DNA from: Leptidea sinapis
Lineage: Eukaryota > Arthropoda > Insecta > Lepidoptera > Pieridae
Reading direction: 5' to 3'
Length of the DNA: 64,000 bases
Assembly: GCF_905404315.1 (NCBI RefSeq)
Contig: NC_066279.1
Location: 7,142,501-7,206,500 of the forward strand
The notes below the pieces were generated by a model, which searched no databases, was not told the origin of the DNA, and saw nothing but the letters and a program-made list of their open reading frames with translations. Made by a program: the position numbers and the translations under genes. Below are positions 35,860 through 47,797 of this stretch, piece by piece (position 1 is the stretch's first letter; every line of letters begins with the position of its first letter).

Positions 35860-36140
35860 GAGAGCCTTCAATCGTGTATGACACAAGGCGCTCCTCTCGA
35901 AACATCTGTCATTTGGTCTATTCGAGAGCTAATGCAAGTGGAGCCCCAGCTTCCTCAGTTGGCGCAGCAAACAGGTCGTTATCGACTTCTTTTAATAGAA
36001 CCCGAAGTACGTGAACGCCGGAGTTCCCCAAGGCTGTGCGTTATCCCCTATACTGTGTATTCTGAATTATAATTTGTTGGATCAGTCCCACATGCATTGA
36101 TATGCGGATGATTATACTGGAGATGCTTTATATACCGTCC
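35860..36140 (+). pseudogene. Jockey RT palm fragment
   Basis: Through stops the frame reads CKWSPSFLSWRSKQVVIDFF, then VNAGVPQGCALSPILCIL and YADDYTGDALYTV. The same block is at 43.75-43.95 kb on the minus strand. The catalytic YADD is intact, but several stops kill the frame. Confidence 0.75.
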
Positions 36141-36159
36141 ATTATCTTTCATATTTTTG

Positions 36160-36425
36160 AAGTTATACTTTAGGCGCGTTATAAAAAATGATGAGAGTGA
36201 AATTTTAAAGTGCGCGCGCATCACTGTAACACAAAAGTAATTGCTTGAAGTTGGTTCATAAAATTTTCTGACGTTTCCGTCATTCGTAATTTTTTTAGCT
36301 TCTTCGACCATTATTAGGGCAGGCAATATCAAAAGCAAAATCATTTTATGATTTTTGCTTCGCTAGACCAAAGAAGTATAACTTCTTGCGTGCGTACATA
36401 AGTACACACACACTTTTTTTTTGTA
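36160..36425 (-). repeat. Dispersed repeat family G
   Basis: GAAGTTATACTTTAGGCGCG at the left and CCAAAGAAGTATAACTTCTT at the right form imperfect terminal inverted repeats. Confidence 0.7.
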
Positions 36426-36914
36426 AGTTTGAAGCTATGTATAATGTGTTTTCATATACATATAAATATTACAATACATAAAAAATAAGTTAATGATATT
36501 AAAAAAAATTATTAAGGAATCCTCATTTAAGAAGTTTGATTTAATTTTTAACGTTTTGGCAACTAAGTGATAAGAGAATATTAATCCTTATTTCTTTGTA
36601 ATAAAACTCTATGCGAATCTAGATATAAGGCTAAAACTTTATAAAGAGTACACGTGTTTGAAACAGTGCTGTTATAATTTCCGAGAGTTGAGGAACTTAT
36701 AAAGTTTATCTCCTTTAGCTAAGTTGATATTCGACTTCGCTTTACCTACCCAAAGTCGTATCTTTATGAAGCAACAACAATGGAAATTCAGCGCTTAGAT
36801 TACTTGATTTTAATGTTTGTTTGTTTTGATATATTGAATTGAGAATATTTTGAGCTCCATAATTTGATTTGAATTTATGATTATACCGTTACCAGTATTT
36901 TATTGTATTTTGTT

Positions 36915-37107
36915 TTAAAGTGCGCCGTAGCTACTGAAATCATTCGGCTAATGGAACTCAGCATCTTATGTCTCAAAGTGACGAATGCAATTCCGAAGTC
37001 GCTCATAATTGTGAGGCTTTCAAGAATCATGAGCGGCACTCCATTGTAATGGCCAGGGCGTATTACCGTCAGGTTTCTTGCTAGTCTTATCACTTTTTCT
37101 TATGAAA
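36915..37107 (+). mobile_element. SINE-A, 5'-truncated
   Basis: GCGCCGTAGCTACTGAAATC, ATCTTATGTCTCAAAGTGAC and CACTCCATTGTAATGGCCAG, then a tail CTTATGAAAAAG. Confidence 0.75.
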
Positions 37108-37276
37108 AAGCAAATTCCTATAATCTTTTGATATGTAAAGTGTGTAATTAAGCACAGATCTATCCATGCTGATATTTTACTTACTTTACACACTTGCACG
37201 GTTAGTCAGTTGATAGGACAAACAAAGTTTATTTTTTAGGGTTCCGTAAAACCTTAACCTTTAAAGGAAAATCGGT

Positions 37277-37352
37277 ATTTTTTTTATGAAAAAAGGACCA
37301 GATGAGCATGACGTTCAGCTGCTGGACAATTCTTAGCGGCACAACAATTGGT
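37277..37352 (-). mobile_element. SINE-A tail fragment
   Basis: T-run, ATGAAAAAAGGACCAGATGA, GACGTTCAGCTG and TTAGCGGCACAACAATTG. Confidence 0.6.
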
Positions 37353-37491
37353 ATCCAGGATAACTTTCAAGACTAGTCTCATGAAGCTGTGAAAAAATTA
37401 AACATTTAAGTTAACGTAAAAAAAGATACGACCGTATATACGCAATATCGTACGAGTATATTCCGACACTCTCAGGGGAATCAAAAATATA

Positions 37492-38340
<849 letters not shown>

Positions 38341-38587
38341 AGTAGGGTCTTTATGCAAGGAATAGAGAATTGAGTAAACCGTATCATGTGGGGTATCGTT
38401 CATCGTGACAGGGCTTCATTGGCACAAGCTTAATTATTTTTATGGTGAGTTTCCGATTTATGACGACTGAAAATAAACCTTTTCCCTTTTATATAACGGT
38501 AGTAACTACTTTGGTAGTATCTAATAATATTATACAAATGATTTAAGTTTTCTTTAGTGTTAATTCCGCCAATATTTGTTTTTAAAA

Positions 38588-38627
38588 CAATTCGACACGT
38601 GTTTCGCCTCTACACCATCCTCAGGAC
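38588..38627 (-). ncRNA. Broken hammerhead-like motif
   Basis: CTGAGGA, GAAAC-ACGT-GTC and GAATTG are kept, but five bases of the 5' strand of stem II are deleted, so it should not fold. Confidence 0.55.
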
Positions 38628-38699
38628 GGGACTATTACGGGATAGTCAAAATAATAACTCCTATCACGATGATGCACAAAACACGGTCCACCAATTTTA

Positions 38700-39115
38700 T
38701 ACGCGCGTCAAAAATCTATCAACAACACAACTTTCTCCCCCTGAAATTTCATTACTACAAAAAGGCCTTAAATACAATATCAGACCGGGTCTTAACCAAA
38801 AAACGCTTGATACATTGGCAGTGGATTCATAAGTGGCGTGTGTTAGAAGTCAACAAGATATGGCCGTTAGATATCAAATTTCAACTCTTTTGAAAAAAAC
38901 CATCGTGTACCACATATAACCAAAACAGTTCAGATAAACATGTTTTTACTTCTTTACAAAATAAATTAAATCAAGAAAATTTAGTCATTTCAAAAGCCGA
39001 TAAAATTAATTGCATTGTTATTCTAAATAAAAACGATTATGAACAGAAAGTAAATGATATAATACAAACCGATGATTTCGAACGTCTGAACTCAGACCCC
39101 ACTAAAAACTTTACT
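38700..39115 (+). pseudogene. N-terminal part of a PLE reverse transcriptase polyprotein
   Basis: Reads LSPPEISLLQKGLKYNI, then in shifted frames IWPLDIKFQLF and LVISKADKINCIVILNKNDY, EQKVNDIIQTDDFERLNSDP. In PLEs the LS..E..LL.KGL.Y segment and the ISKADKG...VILN..DY..K...ILxDxxFxxLxxDPT segment precede the RT core. The glycine after ADK is replaced by isoleucine. Dead copy. Confidence 0.8.
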
Positions 39116-39117
39116 TC

Positions 39118-39165
39118 AGACACGTCCTGCGGATGCCTCGTGTAGAGGCGAAACACGTGTCAAAT
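39118..39165 (+). ncRNA. Degenerate hammerhead-like motif
   Basis: The core reads CTGCGGA, with the conserved A replaced by C. Stem II GCCTC/GAGGC and GAAAC-ACGT-GTC are kept. The 5' outer strand of stem I is lost. Confidence 0.55.
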
Positions 39166-39327
39166 TGTTTTAAAAACAAATATTGGTGGAATTAACACTA
39201 AAGAAAACTTAAATCATTTGTATAATTATGGATTTCCGCAAAGTAACGCCTAATTCAATAAATTTTCTAATAATATTATGTACGGAACCCTTGGTGGGAC
39301 AGATATTCTGACTCGCGATATTAAATA

Positions 39328-39655
39328 ATAACATCCGGATGACCGAGTTTGCTCGGATTTTTAAGAATCTATAAAACTTAAACAAATAAATACTTTTAGG
39401 ACATCTGGATTCGAACTGGGGTGTTTTGCTTTCCGGATCACCCAATGTCCCATCTGAGCTATTACAGTAATATGTAATTGTAGCTGTTTCTCATTAAAAC
39501 ACAGATAAAATTACATTCTTTAAAATTGAAGCAACCTAGCTAGATCGATTTATCAAACCCGAAATTCCCTGTATATAAAATTTTATGAAGATCGGTGGAG
39601 CCGTTTCCGAGGTTCAGATTATATATACAAGAATTTCTCGTTTAAAGATATAAGT
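39328..39655 (+). repeat. Dispersed repeat family C
   Basis: Same order as 20,395-20,770, including the antisense tRNA-like block with B box CCCAGTTCGAATCC. Confidence 0.75.
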
Positions 39656-40479
39656 TTAGAGTCCATAATTTTAAGAGAAACATGTCATCTTTGGCTGACA
39701 AAATATGAAAAAGAACCAGACCTGTCAGCAGACCACATAATTGGAATAAGATAAAGATAACTGACATTATATTTCGAACGGACAACATGGGGTACATGAT
39801 GGAAGACAATTCAGTTAATTTTAACTTCTAACATGAAGCCGAAATAAGAAATCTCTTATAGCCCCATACTACTTAGTCGTGAAGTACGGTTCAATGGCTT
39901 CAATTTATTTTGACAGGCAATATTCAATCTTCCCATCGGGGATGGAGCCCGGAACGTTTTGATCTACAGGAAGACATTTATATTTCTCGGACAACGGATT
40001 TTTTTCCATTTTTTCAACATCGCATAATTATTGATGTTTTAACTGAGACGGCGTAGATGGGATTGAATTGAGGACGGGACAATTGAGCACGTTCTTATTT
40101 TCTGAAGCAGTGTAGTTGAGACTTATAATCACTTAAAAATTGCTTCTCTCTCCTTAAACTGTTAAAACAATTTTTCTTACATTATTTACTTGAATAGTAG
40201 CGTTTAATTCTGAAGATCATAAATTAATCGAATTAATTTAATCCTAAATGTTTTAGAATGAATATTACTCCACATGCTACTCATTATAAATAACAAGTGG
40301 CAATTAAAAAATATATAGGCTGTCCATAATTCTGATATCCACCTACAACAAGATGGTGCTCGTTTTAATTTTCGGCTAATTCTCTATTCGTTTCGATGTG
40401 TACAGATCAACTAAGAATAATAATAATAATAAGGATTTCCCTCACCAAAATTTTAATTGCAACGTCTGACCCACTTACA
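39656..40479. other. Non-coding stretch
   Basis: A short (AAT)n run near 40,410. Nothing else recognised. Confidence 0.4.
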
Positions 40480-40918
40480 ATTACTACCAGTGCTCTGTGA
40501 ACGGCTGGATCACTTGGGGTTGCGTAAAGAGGTCGCTTCATTGTGTGTCTTCTACCGCATTTATAACGGGGAGTGTTACGAAGAGCTGTTTCACCTGATT
40601 CCTGCGGCCGAATTACACTTTCGCACGACACGCCACAAGTTAAGACATCACCCCACCATCTGGATGTGTGGCGGTCCTCCACAGTGCAGTTTTCAAGGAG
40701 CTTTCTTCCACGTACTACAAAGCTGTGGAATGAAGTTCCTTGTCCGGTGTTTCCGGGACGATACGACACGGGTACCTTAAAAAAAAGCGCGTACACCTTC
40801 CTTAAAGGCCGTCAGCGCTCGTGTGATTCCTCTGGTGTTGCAAGAGAATGTGGGCGGTGGTGATCACTTAACACCATGTGACCCGTACGCTCGTTTGTCC
40901 ACCTTTTCCATAGAAAAA
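40480..40918 (+). pseudogene. Jockey RT C-terminus and 3' end
   Basis: Reads VLCERLDHLGLRKEVASLCV, FYRIYNGECYEELFHLIPAA and ELHFRTTRHKLRHHP. After a shift it gives FSRSFLPRTTKLWNEVPCPV, FKGRQRSCDSSGVARECG-like blocks and a 3' UTR TGACCCGTACGCTCGTTTGT ending in an A-run. 5'-truncated. Confidence 0.8.
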
Positions 40919-41094
40919 AACTAACAATTAGGCAAGGTTATGGTGGATAATGCAGCCCTCGCAATGCGCCTCCACCTGTCACGGTCTTCAGCGTTACGGA
41001 TCAGCTAGTTCAAATATAATTATTGTTTTTACTATAGACCATTTATATGTATGTCTAGACAGACTATCACAGCTGTGAAAATGTCGAAAAAAAA

Positions 41095-41400
41095 TGAGTT
41101 TAGAGTTAACCTCTATTTTAAGCAATTTACGCACACTAACTCATAGTCACACAAATCGCGAGTGTAAGACGTAGCTTGTCACGCACACTAAAGTATTAAA
41201 CCTGGCCTGTTTTTTATCGGTTGTCTAACAGCAAGAGACTGTCCCCCTAATTCATAATGGTCCGCTAACTTTAAACAGCCGCTTAGGAGTGTTTTTTCTC
41301 ATTCTGACTTAGGTCAAGAGAAGAAGACAGAGTGAGAATTAGCAATGCTTTAACTTAGCAGACTATTATGAATAAGGGGGTAAATCTAGACGTATAAATA
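41095..41400 (+). repeat. Dispersed repeat family H, split by a MITE
   Basis: The longest copy: GAGTTAACCTCTATTTTAAG, ACGTAGCTTGTCACGCACAC, TATTAAACCTGGCCTG and TCTAGACGTATAAATAATCT. A 138-base insertion lies at 41,243-41,380. Confidence 0.7.
41243..41380. mobile_element. MITE with 26-bp terminal inverted repeats
   Basis: CCCCCTAATTCATAATGGTC at the left and GACTATTATGAATAAGGGGG at the right are imperfect complements. The inner part also pairs (TCTCATTCTGA with a TCAGAGTGAGA-like segment). A non-autonomous DNA transposon. No clear target duplication seen. Confidence 0.7.
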
Positions 41401-42504
41401 ATCTAAGGCTTTTTACTGACTTAAGAAAATTCCTTGTGAAAGATTTTTCAACTTCACCTTGACGCAAAAGTAGCCTTGCTGTAAATAAACCATAAAATAT
41501 AGTAACGGCAATAAGGAAGAAATAACACAATTATTAATGTGATTCATTGCAGGAGTAAATGTATTGTGAAATCAAAGGAAAACACAATCTTCAAACTTGA
41601 TTAGATAATATGTCTCTGTCTCAATAGATTGTCGAATTAATCCAATTGTGTATTATATTATCCAATGGTGTCTGCGTAGGATAATGATTTAAAGTAAGTG
41701 AGAGAGAGATTTAAATATCTTGTTGATTTTTCTCAAGTTAAATAAGTTTACTCAGTTTCATACAAAGAAAATTGATTTAATCACAAATACTAGTTTAAAA
41801 TGATTTAATGCAGAATAAGGCAATAGCTGATTCAAACATGTTTATAAGAATGACGAAAGAGCCTACCGGTGACCTGTAACTATTTCATGGTAAGTGATCA
41901 CTTCTGCTCTAAGTGACCCGTTTTTACAATAATAAAGGAAATCTATGATAAGACAACAGACAAAAAATTTATAGTATTAAAGATAAAAAAAATACCGATC
42001 GAATTGATAACCTCCTCTTTTCGAAGTCAGTTAAAAAGTAGTTTAATTCTCACTCCACGTTGATATAAAACAAAAAAAATGCAATGGAAATTGTCAAACG
42101 ATTGGTATTCAATGTAAATATAAAATATTATTGGCCAATCTAAAAACCGAAATAAAAAATTCATAACGCAACTACATTCCGCAACGTGTTCCGTGTTATG
42201 TTCGACTATTAATAAATATGAATTGCAGTTTCGTTGAAAATACCAACAGAATATAAAATGTGTTTTTCCGTTTTATGTTTTAACGAGAAACTTCTATAGC
42301 AGGTATAATACTACAATAATTAATAGTGGCTTCAGTGTTAAATTGCCGCTTGGCTGAATTAAAATAAAACCTTGGTACGAGATTTAAGAGTAAAACTTTT
42401 TTTACATGACAGCTAAAACTTTCTATATTTCAGAAATGTTCCATATTGGATTATTTGATTTGTAATTTTAATTATCTTAGATCATGAGACCGTGCCAGCT
42501 GTGA
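41401..42504. other. AT-rich non-coding stretch
   Basis: Nothing recognised. Confidence 0.4.
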
Positions 42505-42650
42505 AAAGTCGATAAAAATTAAAGTTGACAGTTCATCTCTGTTTTGAGCAATGCACACACACGAACACAAAGCGACATACAAATCGCGTGTATAAAACGT
42601 AGCTTGTCACCCACACTATAGTACTAAACCTGGCCTGTTTTCTGGACATC
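42505..42650 (+). repeat. Dispersed repeat family H
   Basis: AGTTGACAGTTCATCTCTGT, ACATACAAATCGCG, CGTAGCTTGTCACCCACAC and CTAAACCTGGCCTGTTTTC. Confidence 0.65.
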
Positions 42651-42966
42651 TAAGTTATCTAATTCCATAAGAGTAAAGAAGTATATTTTTGGTTTCGAGA
42701 TCTGGCGTTGAACAATCGCAGCAGAAATTGCTCGGAATATCAATATTGTGTTTGCGGCGGACACGATTACTAACGCACATGAATTTGAGGAAGATCAACC
42801 ACTAAAGTGCAGATGAATCGAATGTGGTGGTGGAAACCGATTCGCATTTTTTTTATCGAATAGGAGGACAAACGCTCATCGCTTGATCACCGCCGCCCAC
42901 ATTCTCATGCAACACCAGAGGAATCACAAGAGGGTTGCCGGCCTTTAAGGAAGGTATACGGCTTTT

Positions 42967-43635
42967 TTAGAAGGTAACCATGTCGTATCGTCCCGGAAAC
43001 ACCACACAAGGAAGCTCATTCCAAAGCTTTGTAGTACGAGAAAGAAAGCTCCTTGAAAACCGCACTGTGGAGGACCGCCACACATCCAGATGTTGGGGAT
43101 GATATCCTAACTTGTGGCGTGCCGTGCGAAGGTGTAATTCGGGGGCAGGAATCAGGTTAAACAGCTCTTCGGAACACTCCCCGTGATAAATGCGGTAGAA
43201 GACATACAATGAAGCGACGTCTCTACGCAACGCCAAGTGATCCAGCCGTTCACAGAGCGCTGGGTCCCCGACAATTCGAGCTGCTCTGCTTTGCACGCGG
43301 TCAAATGGATCGAGCTGATACTGGGGTGCGCCAGACCAGAGATGACAGCAATACTCCATGTGTGGCCGGACCTGCGCTTTGTAGAGCGCTAGAATGTGGG
43401 CCGGCTTGAAGTATTGCCGTGCGCTATTAATGACGCCCAGCTTCTTCGAAGCCAATTTGGCTTTGCCCTCCAGATGGCCTCGGAATTGGCAATCGCTCGA
43501 GATTCCGAGACCCAGTATCCCGATACTAGGCGAGGCTTTAAGGGAAGTGTTGTCGAAGAGTGGTGATACGACAAATGGGGTTTTTTTTTGTGGTAAACGC
43601 GCAAACTTGAGTCTTCTGGGGGTAAAATTGGACAA
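42967..43635 (-). pseudogene. Jockey RT thumb and C-terminal domain (222 codons)
   Basis: Contains FDNTSLKASPSIGILGLG, CQFRGHLEGKAKLASKKLGV, KAQVRPHMEYCCHLWSGAP, FDRVQSRAARIVGDPALCER, YRIYHGECSEELFNLIP, HHLDVWRSSTV-like and FSRSFLSRTTKLWNELPCVV. This C-terminal block recurs at 24.3, 29.1, 40.5, 49.3 and 63.6 kb. The start Met is internal to the polyprotein. Confidence 0.9.
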
Positions 43636-43961
43636 GGTTCAGTATACCCCATTCCGCGACCTTCTCGAGAGAGGACTCAATAGAAGACACAAGTTTCTCC
43701 CGGCACTGGTCGACGTTTTCCCGAGAGAGACCTGCATGGCCCGTGTATACACGGGGGCATGCCATATACGGCATCACCAGTGCTGTCGTCTTCAAAGCAA
43801 TGTATGTTGGAGGTGTCCAACATCATCGATATGCAGAAGAAACAGCGTGGGAGATAGCACTTAGGGCTTGGGATTCGAGCAAAAACCGTCGTCAACGACT
43901 TGTATGCTGCGCCCAGTGAGGAAGCTGGAGGTCCACTTGCATAAACTCTCGGAAAGCCCAA
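43538..43961 (-). pseudogene. Jockey RT palm with altered catalytic box
   Basis: The palm reads DMLDTSNIHC then FEDD instead of YADD (codons 43,785-43,796), followed by STGDAVY. Both aspartates remain. After a shift near 43,760 the frame continues YTGHAGLSRENVDQC and SSLEKVAEWGILNLVQF. Confidence 0.8.
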
Positions 43962-44326
43962 ATGATGGAAGTTTTGAGAGACAACAACTTCGACAACGAC
44001 CAGAATTTGCGTGTTCCGGTCGGGTAACTGGAAAGCTGCTCGCCGATTTTGACGACGTGCTTTGACTTCGCACGGGTGATTTGCCGCTTAAAAAATCTGG
44101 GGGCACGGCTATATTTCCTCTTAAGAACTTTGCAGTTTGGATCCTTTGTGCCCAGAGCCGCAACCCAAGTTCGATACGCCTGTTTTTTCCAGTCAGAAGC
44201 TACTTTAACTGACGCATCGAACCAGAGCTGTGATCTGCCACCGATTGGTACTACAGAGCTAGGTATAAAAATATGCAAGCCCTGCAGTATTACATCGGCT
44301 CCTGAATGGCCTCCGGTACTCGACAC
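43892..44326 (-). pseudogene. Jockey linker between endonuclease and RT
   Basis: Reads GGHSGADVILQGLHIFIPSS, GGRSQLWFDASVKVASDWKK, KVLKRKYSRAPRFFKRQITR and SYPTGTRKFWSLSK. In Jockey elements this basic segment lies before the RT fingers, which are absent here. Confidence 0.8.
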
Positions 44327-44540
44327 TAACCTATGCGAAACATAGCGGCACTAGGCTGCGACTTCACGCCAGTATTCTGTGCGAGTGTGGTAAGTAACCC
44401 GGATGAGTCTGGCCCGATTGTGCTGACGTCAAAAGACGGTAGCGTGACTCTCCCAATTTCAATAAGCCCGTAGTCGCCTCTTACGACACCCTTGGGCCTG
44501 GGACTACCCTATTCTTTTTACGCCCCGGGGAAGCACAGGA

Positions 44541-44916
44541 CATTAAGGAATAAGTGGCATGATTGTATGTTATCGTACCCTATAATCGCAAGCAAACAAT
44601 ACAATGGCTGACTCCGAATCAAACGGGGCAACTATGTTCAAAAGCTAATACAAAAGTAATGGTGGCTCTTTGGTTGTCCCCAGAAATCTAACGAAAAAAA
44701 TAATTAAACTTCGGAGATGGCAGAGATATATTTCAGATAACGATTAGATATGATTGAGTATTTTACAATGGCTGTAATATACAAAACAAATTAGTTTGTA
44801 AGGTGCTGCATCCAATATATGAATTAGGTTCAAAATAAATTGCATTTTAAATATCAAATATTTTTTTTATGTAGGAATGCTTCGTGAACATAATGGTTGT
44901 GATAATTACTAATTCG
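44541..44916. other. Non-coding stretch
   Basis: Nothing recognised. Confidence 0.35.
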
Positions 44917-45835
44917 AATTCAATTCAAATTCAAATATTTTTATTCAAAATAGGATGTGACATCACATAATGAAAGTCAAAAAACTACCACCCATTCCAA
45001 AATGAATGCCTCAGCCCTGCGAAGAATGGGCGACACAAACTCAGCGGGTTTTTTTTTTCATCAAAAATATGTTTTACAATTAATGTAACATTTACAAAGT
45101 GACAAAGTAACATTGTACAATTAAACTTATTATTTAATAGCCTGAGGGCGGTCGCTCCATTCCCAATCTGTGGTATCATTAAGAAAGTCATTTATGTTAT
45201 AGTAACCTTTACCTCATAAACGTTTTTTAACATTTCTATTGAATAACGTAATACAAAAGTATTATGGATGTAGTAAAATGTTTTGAACATTTTCTGGGAT
45301 CCTGTTGTAAAAGCATATACATCGCCCCACAAAAGACTTGCTAACTCGACTTAGCCGAGTAGTAGGCATTATAAGCTTACGTCTGTTCCTGATGTTAACA
45401 TAATGGTTATGACAGTTTCTCCTAAATTCACTTATGTGCCTATGAACATACATTACATTATCAAGAATATATTGAGAAGCAACAGTCAAGATGTTAATTT
45501 CTTTGAATTTTGCTCTCAATGATTCCTTAGGGCCAAGGCTATAAATAGCGCGAGTAGCCCTCTTCTGCAGCACAAATATTGTATTAATATCGGCAGCGCT
45601 GCCCCACAGCAATATACCATAGGATATAATACTATGGAAATAACTACGGCGCGACTTGTATACTTTATATACGAGTCGCGCCGTATCTATGTCATTTAAT
45701 TGTCTAATATTTTTAACCGCGTATGCTGCAGAACTAAGTCTGTTCGCCAAACATTCAATATGGGGGCCCTATTGTAATTTGGAATCCAGAGTAATGCCAA
45801 GAAATTTTGCAGATTCCACCGGCTTTATCGCATGA
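44917..45835 (-). mobile_element. 5'-truncated copy of the 9-kb LINE
   Basis: Same 3' UTR and C-terminus as at 9.2-9.9 kb. The coding part (45,750-45,262) reads RLSSAAYAVKNIRQLNDIDT, YGILLWGSAADINTIFVLQK and EFRRNCHNHYVNIRN. It breaks off with LLHP where an extra block (GGATGTAGTAAAATG region, 45,262-45,278) is inserted. A hairpin insertion is at 45,645-45,685. Confidence 0.85.
45645..45685. repeat. 18-bp foldback insertion inside the LINE
   Basis: Left arm TACGGCGCGACTTGTATA and right arm TATACGAGTCGCGCCGTA pair at 17 of 18, loop CTTTA. The 9.9-kb copy has only one arm here, so the other is a local inverted duplication that adds codons in frame. Confidence 0.85.
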
Positions 45836-45847
45836 AACATGTACTTA

Positions 45848-45930
45848 AATACATTAATTAAATAATAATATATTATTTAATTAATGTATTAATTTATGTA
45901 TTCAATAATATATTATTTAATTAATGTATT
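45848..45930. repeat. AT palindrome with partial tandem duplication
   Basis: Arms AATACATTAATTAAATAAT (45,848-45,866) and its exact complement (45,872-45,890), loop AATAT. The right part recurs at about 45,904-45,930. Confidence 0.8.
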
Positions 45931-47097
45931 TAAAAAGCGGGCAAATGCGATGACAACAATCTTTATACTTAATTTGCCAGTAATTGGCTTACATTTATGC
46001 AACAATTGCTCATTGTAAATCATTAAGAAATCATGATTATACATCAACTTTTTTTTTTGATACGACTGATATAGTAACTCAAAACATATGGTTTTCTTTA
46101 AGTCTTATATCTTTTATTGATGATTTTGTGTTGCGGTACTGATGTCTCGGTTGACATGACACAAGTAGAGGACGAAGCATGCAATAATCTTTTCTCGTCA
46201 TCATTATGATCATCATATCAGAAGACGTCGATTGCTGGACAAAGGCCACCCCCAAAAGTGTCTATTTATATGTAATATTATTAAACGGATGCTTTGATTA
46301 ATATCCATGTTCGCTTGAATAAAATAATATTGTAATCTGCATTTCAATATTTCAATTAAAATTTTCAAAGTCACTACCCATTATAATAAAATGGCTTAAC
46401 ATTCATGCAAATATCAATCAAAAAATACCAATTTATCATCGTACAGATAGATTGTTCACCAAAAGGATTAAAAGATCGGTTATTGAAATGCCAAAAGCAC
46501 TAAATGGATTAAAATAATAGTTTCAGATTTTAAGCGGTAGAATATACATAGAAAATGGACTCTAGACAACAATATATTGAAATATGAAATAAGTAACATT
46601 ACTTTGATTTAACAGAGAAAAATAATATGTGTCACTTTATTGTAATACCAGTGAGTATCAATTTTAGACTTAGTACCTACTTATAGACTTTACCGAAAAT
46701 CGCAAATTTTCTACCTAAAGATGCATTGAAAAACCAGTTTTACAATTATGATACAACCAATGAGTATGCTTAGGAATTAATAAACTATGATATAAATAGT
46801 GACATATTAATAAAAAAGGTGTTGGTTTATTTATTATGCAATAGTGATCTAGACAAGGTTTAACACCATTCGTTTTAACATGAATGCTGCGGTAATTACT
46901 TCATTAAATATAATATTATCACGCACAGAATAACGCCGGGAGGCTGTTATAAATAACCACAATTTAAATCAATTTTCATTTAATTTTGTGTTCAATGAGA
47001 TACGTTGTTATAATTAATATACAATAAATTTAAAGTACAACATGCTTTTGTTATGTATTCATTTATACTAAAATAATTAAGAAGAAACATTTATTGA
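45931..47097. other. AT-rich non-coding stretch
   Basis: At 46,205-46,260 ACGTCGATTGCTGGACAAAG matches a short conserved motif near the 3' end of RTE-related repeats in Lepidoptera (recalled). Otherwise nothing. Confidence 0.4.
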
Positions 47098-47182
47098 AGA
47101 AGCCGTTACTTTGCGGAAATCCATAATTATACAAATGATTTGAGTTTTCTTTAGTGTTAATTCCGCCAATATTTGTCTTTAA

Positions 47183-47234
47183 ACAATTCGACACGTGTTT
47201 CGCCTCTAGACGAGGCATCCTCAGGACGTGTTGT
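47183..47234 (-). ncRNA. Hammerhead-like ribozyme motif, best preserved of the PLE set
   Basis: Core CTGAGGA, stem II GCCTC-GTCTA-GAGGC, GAAA, stem III AC-ACGT-GT, GTC. Stem I has CT/GA inside and ACAA/TTGT outside an asymmetric loop. An extra T follows the core. Predicted cut directly after GTC. Confidence 0.7.
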
Positions 47235-47323
47235 CTCGCCAAAAACTGGCACGAGACTGAATCAAATGAACCGGAAGCCGCTCTTCAGCAGCCAGTATTC
47301 ACATATACACAACAGCCGACCAA

Positions 47324-47797
47324 TCACAGCGAGGGTTTATACCCTTGTTGTGACATATTACCCCCGGAAGAGATACGTAACAATGGTGAAGGGACTAAAT
47401 TTGTTTGTTCATTCAACAATGTAAACATGTTATTTTTGTGTTTTATTATTTCTAATTGCTCTAATACATTCAATCGAAATCTTTTTTCACATGTATGTAA
47501 ACTATTAAAATTATTATTGTTTCCGAGTGAGTGACCGGTATCAATTGAATGTTTCGCGAAGTGTGATTTTTCGAGATGATTATTTCTGAATGCGGCAATA
47601 TGTTCCTTTAATCTAATTTCGAAATTTCGACCTGTTTGACCTATATATACCCCGTTACAAGTATCACAACTTAGTTTATAAACGCCGGATTTTTCGGAAT
47701 TATTTAATCGATCTTTGCCATTACATATTCGATTGACATTGTGATCCGTTCGGAAGGACACATTAATAATGTTTTTCCTATCTTGTTGCATGAACAA
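47324..47797 (-). pseudogene. PLE GIY-YIG endonuclease domain
   Basis: Contains SGVYKLSCDTCNGVYIGQTG (the GIY-like GVY and the YIG, with a CxxC between, as in Penelope), RNFEIRLKEHIAAF (with the conserved Arg), KSHFAKHSIDTGHS and RLNVLEQLEIIKHKN. This is the C-terminal nuclease of PLEs, which nicks target DNA to prime reverse transcription. 157 codons are open with no internal stop, but the RT in front is gone. The end reads into the terminal repeat (ISSGGNMSQQGYKPSL). Confidence 0.9.

Larger units (their letters stand above)
38530..39263 (+). mobile_element. Penelope-like element remnant 2, internally deleted
   Basis: Left end is an inverted terminal segment with a minus-strand hammerhead-like motif. 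An N-terminal PLE ORF piece follows, then a direct jump to a plus-strand terminal segment ending in TTTCCGCAAAGTAACGCC. The RT core and GIY-YIG domain are deleted. The downstream motif has the sense of the ORF and the upstream one is inverted, exactly as in the 47-kb copy. Confidence 0.8.
42849..44540 (-). mobile_element. Jockey LINE, internally deleted
   Basis: The longest Jockey copy. Reading leftward: a sequence shared with the SINE-A extension (44,530-44,440), a linker between endonuclease and RT (44,326-43,960), part of the RT palm (43,950-43,755), then thumb and C-terminus to 42,967, and a 3' end at 42,849. The RT fingers are missing and several frameshifts exist, one at a long T-run near 43,582. 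Confidence 0.85.

Noticed and set aside
47324..47797. Stand-alone host GIY-YIG nuclease gene
   Set aside because: It is embedded between inverted PLE terminal repeats and its end reads into one of them.
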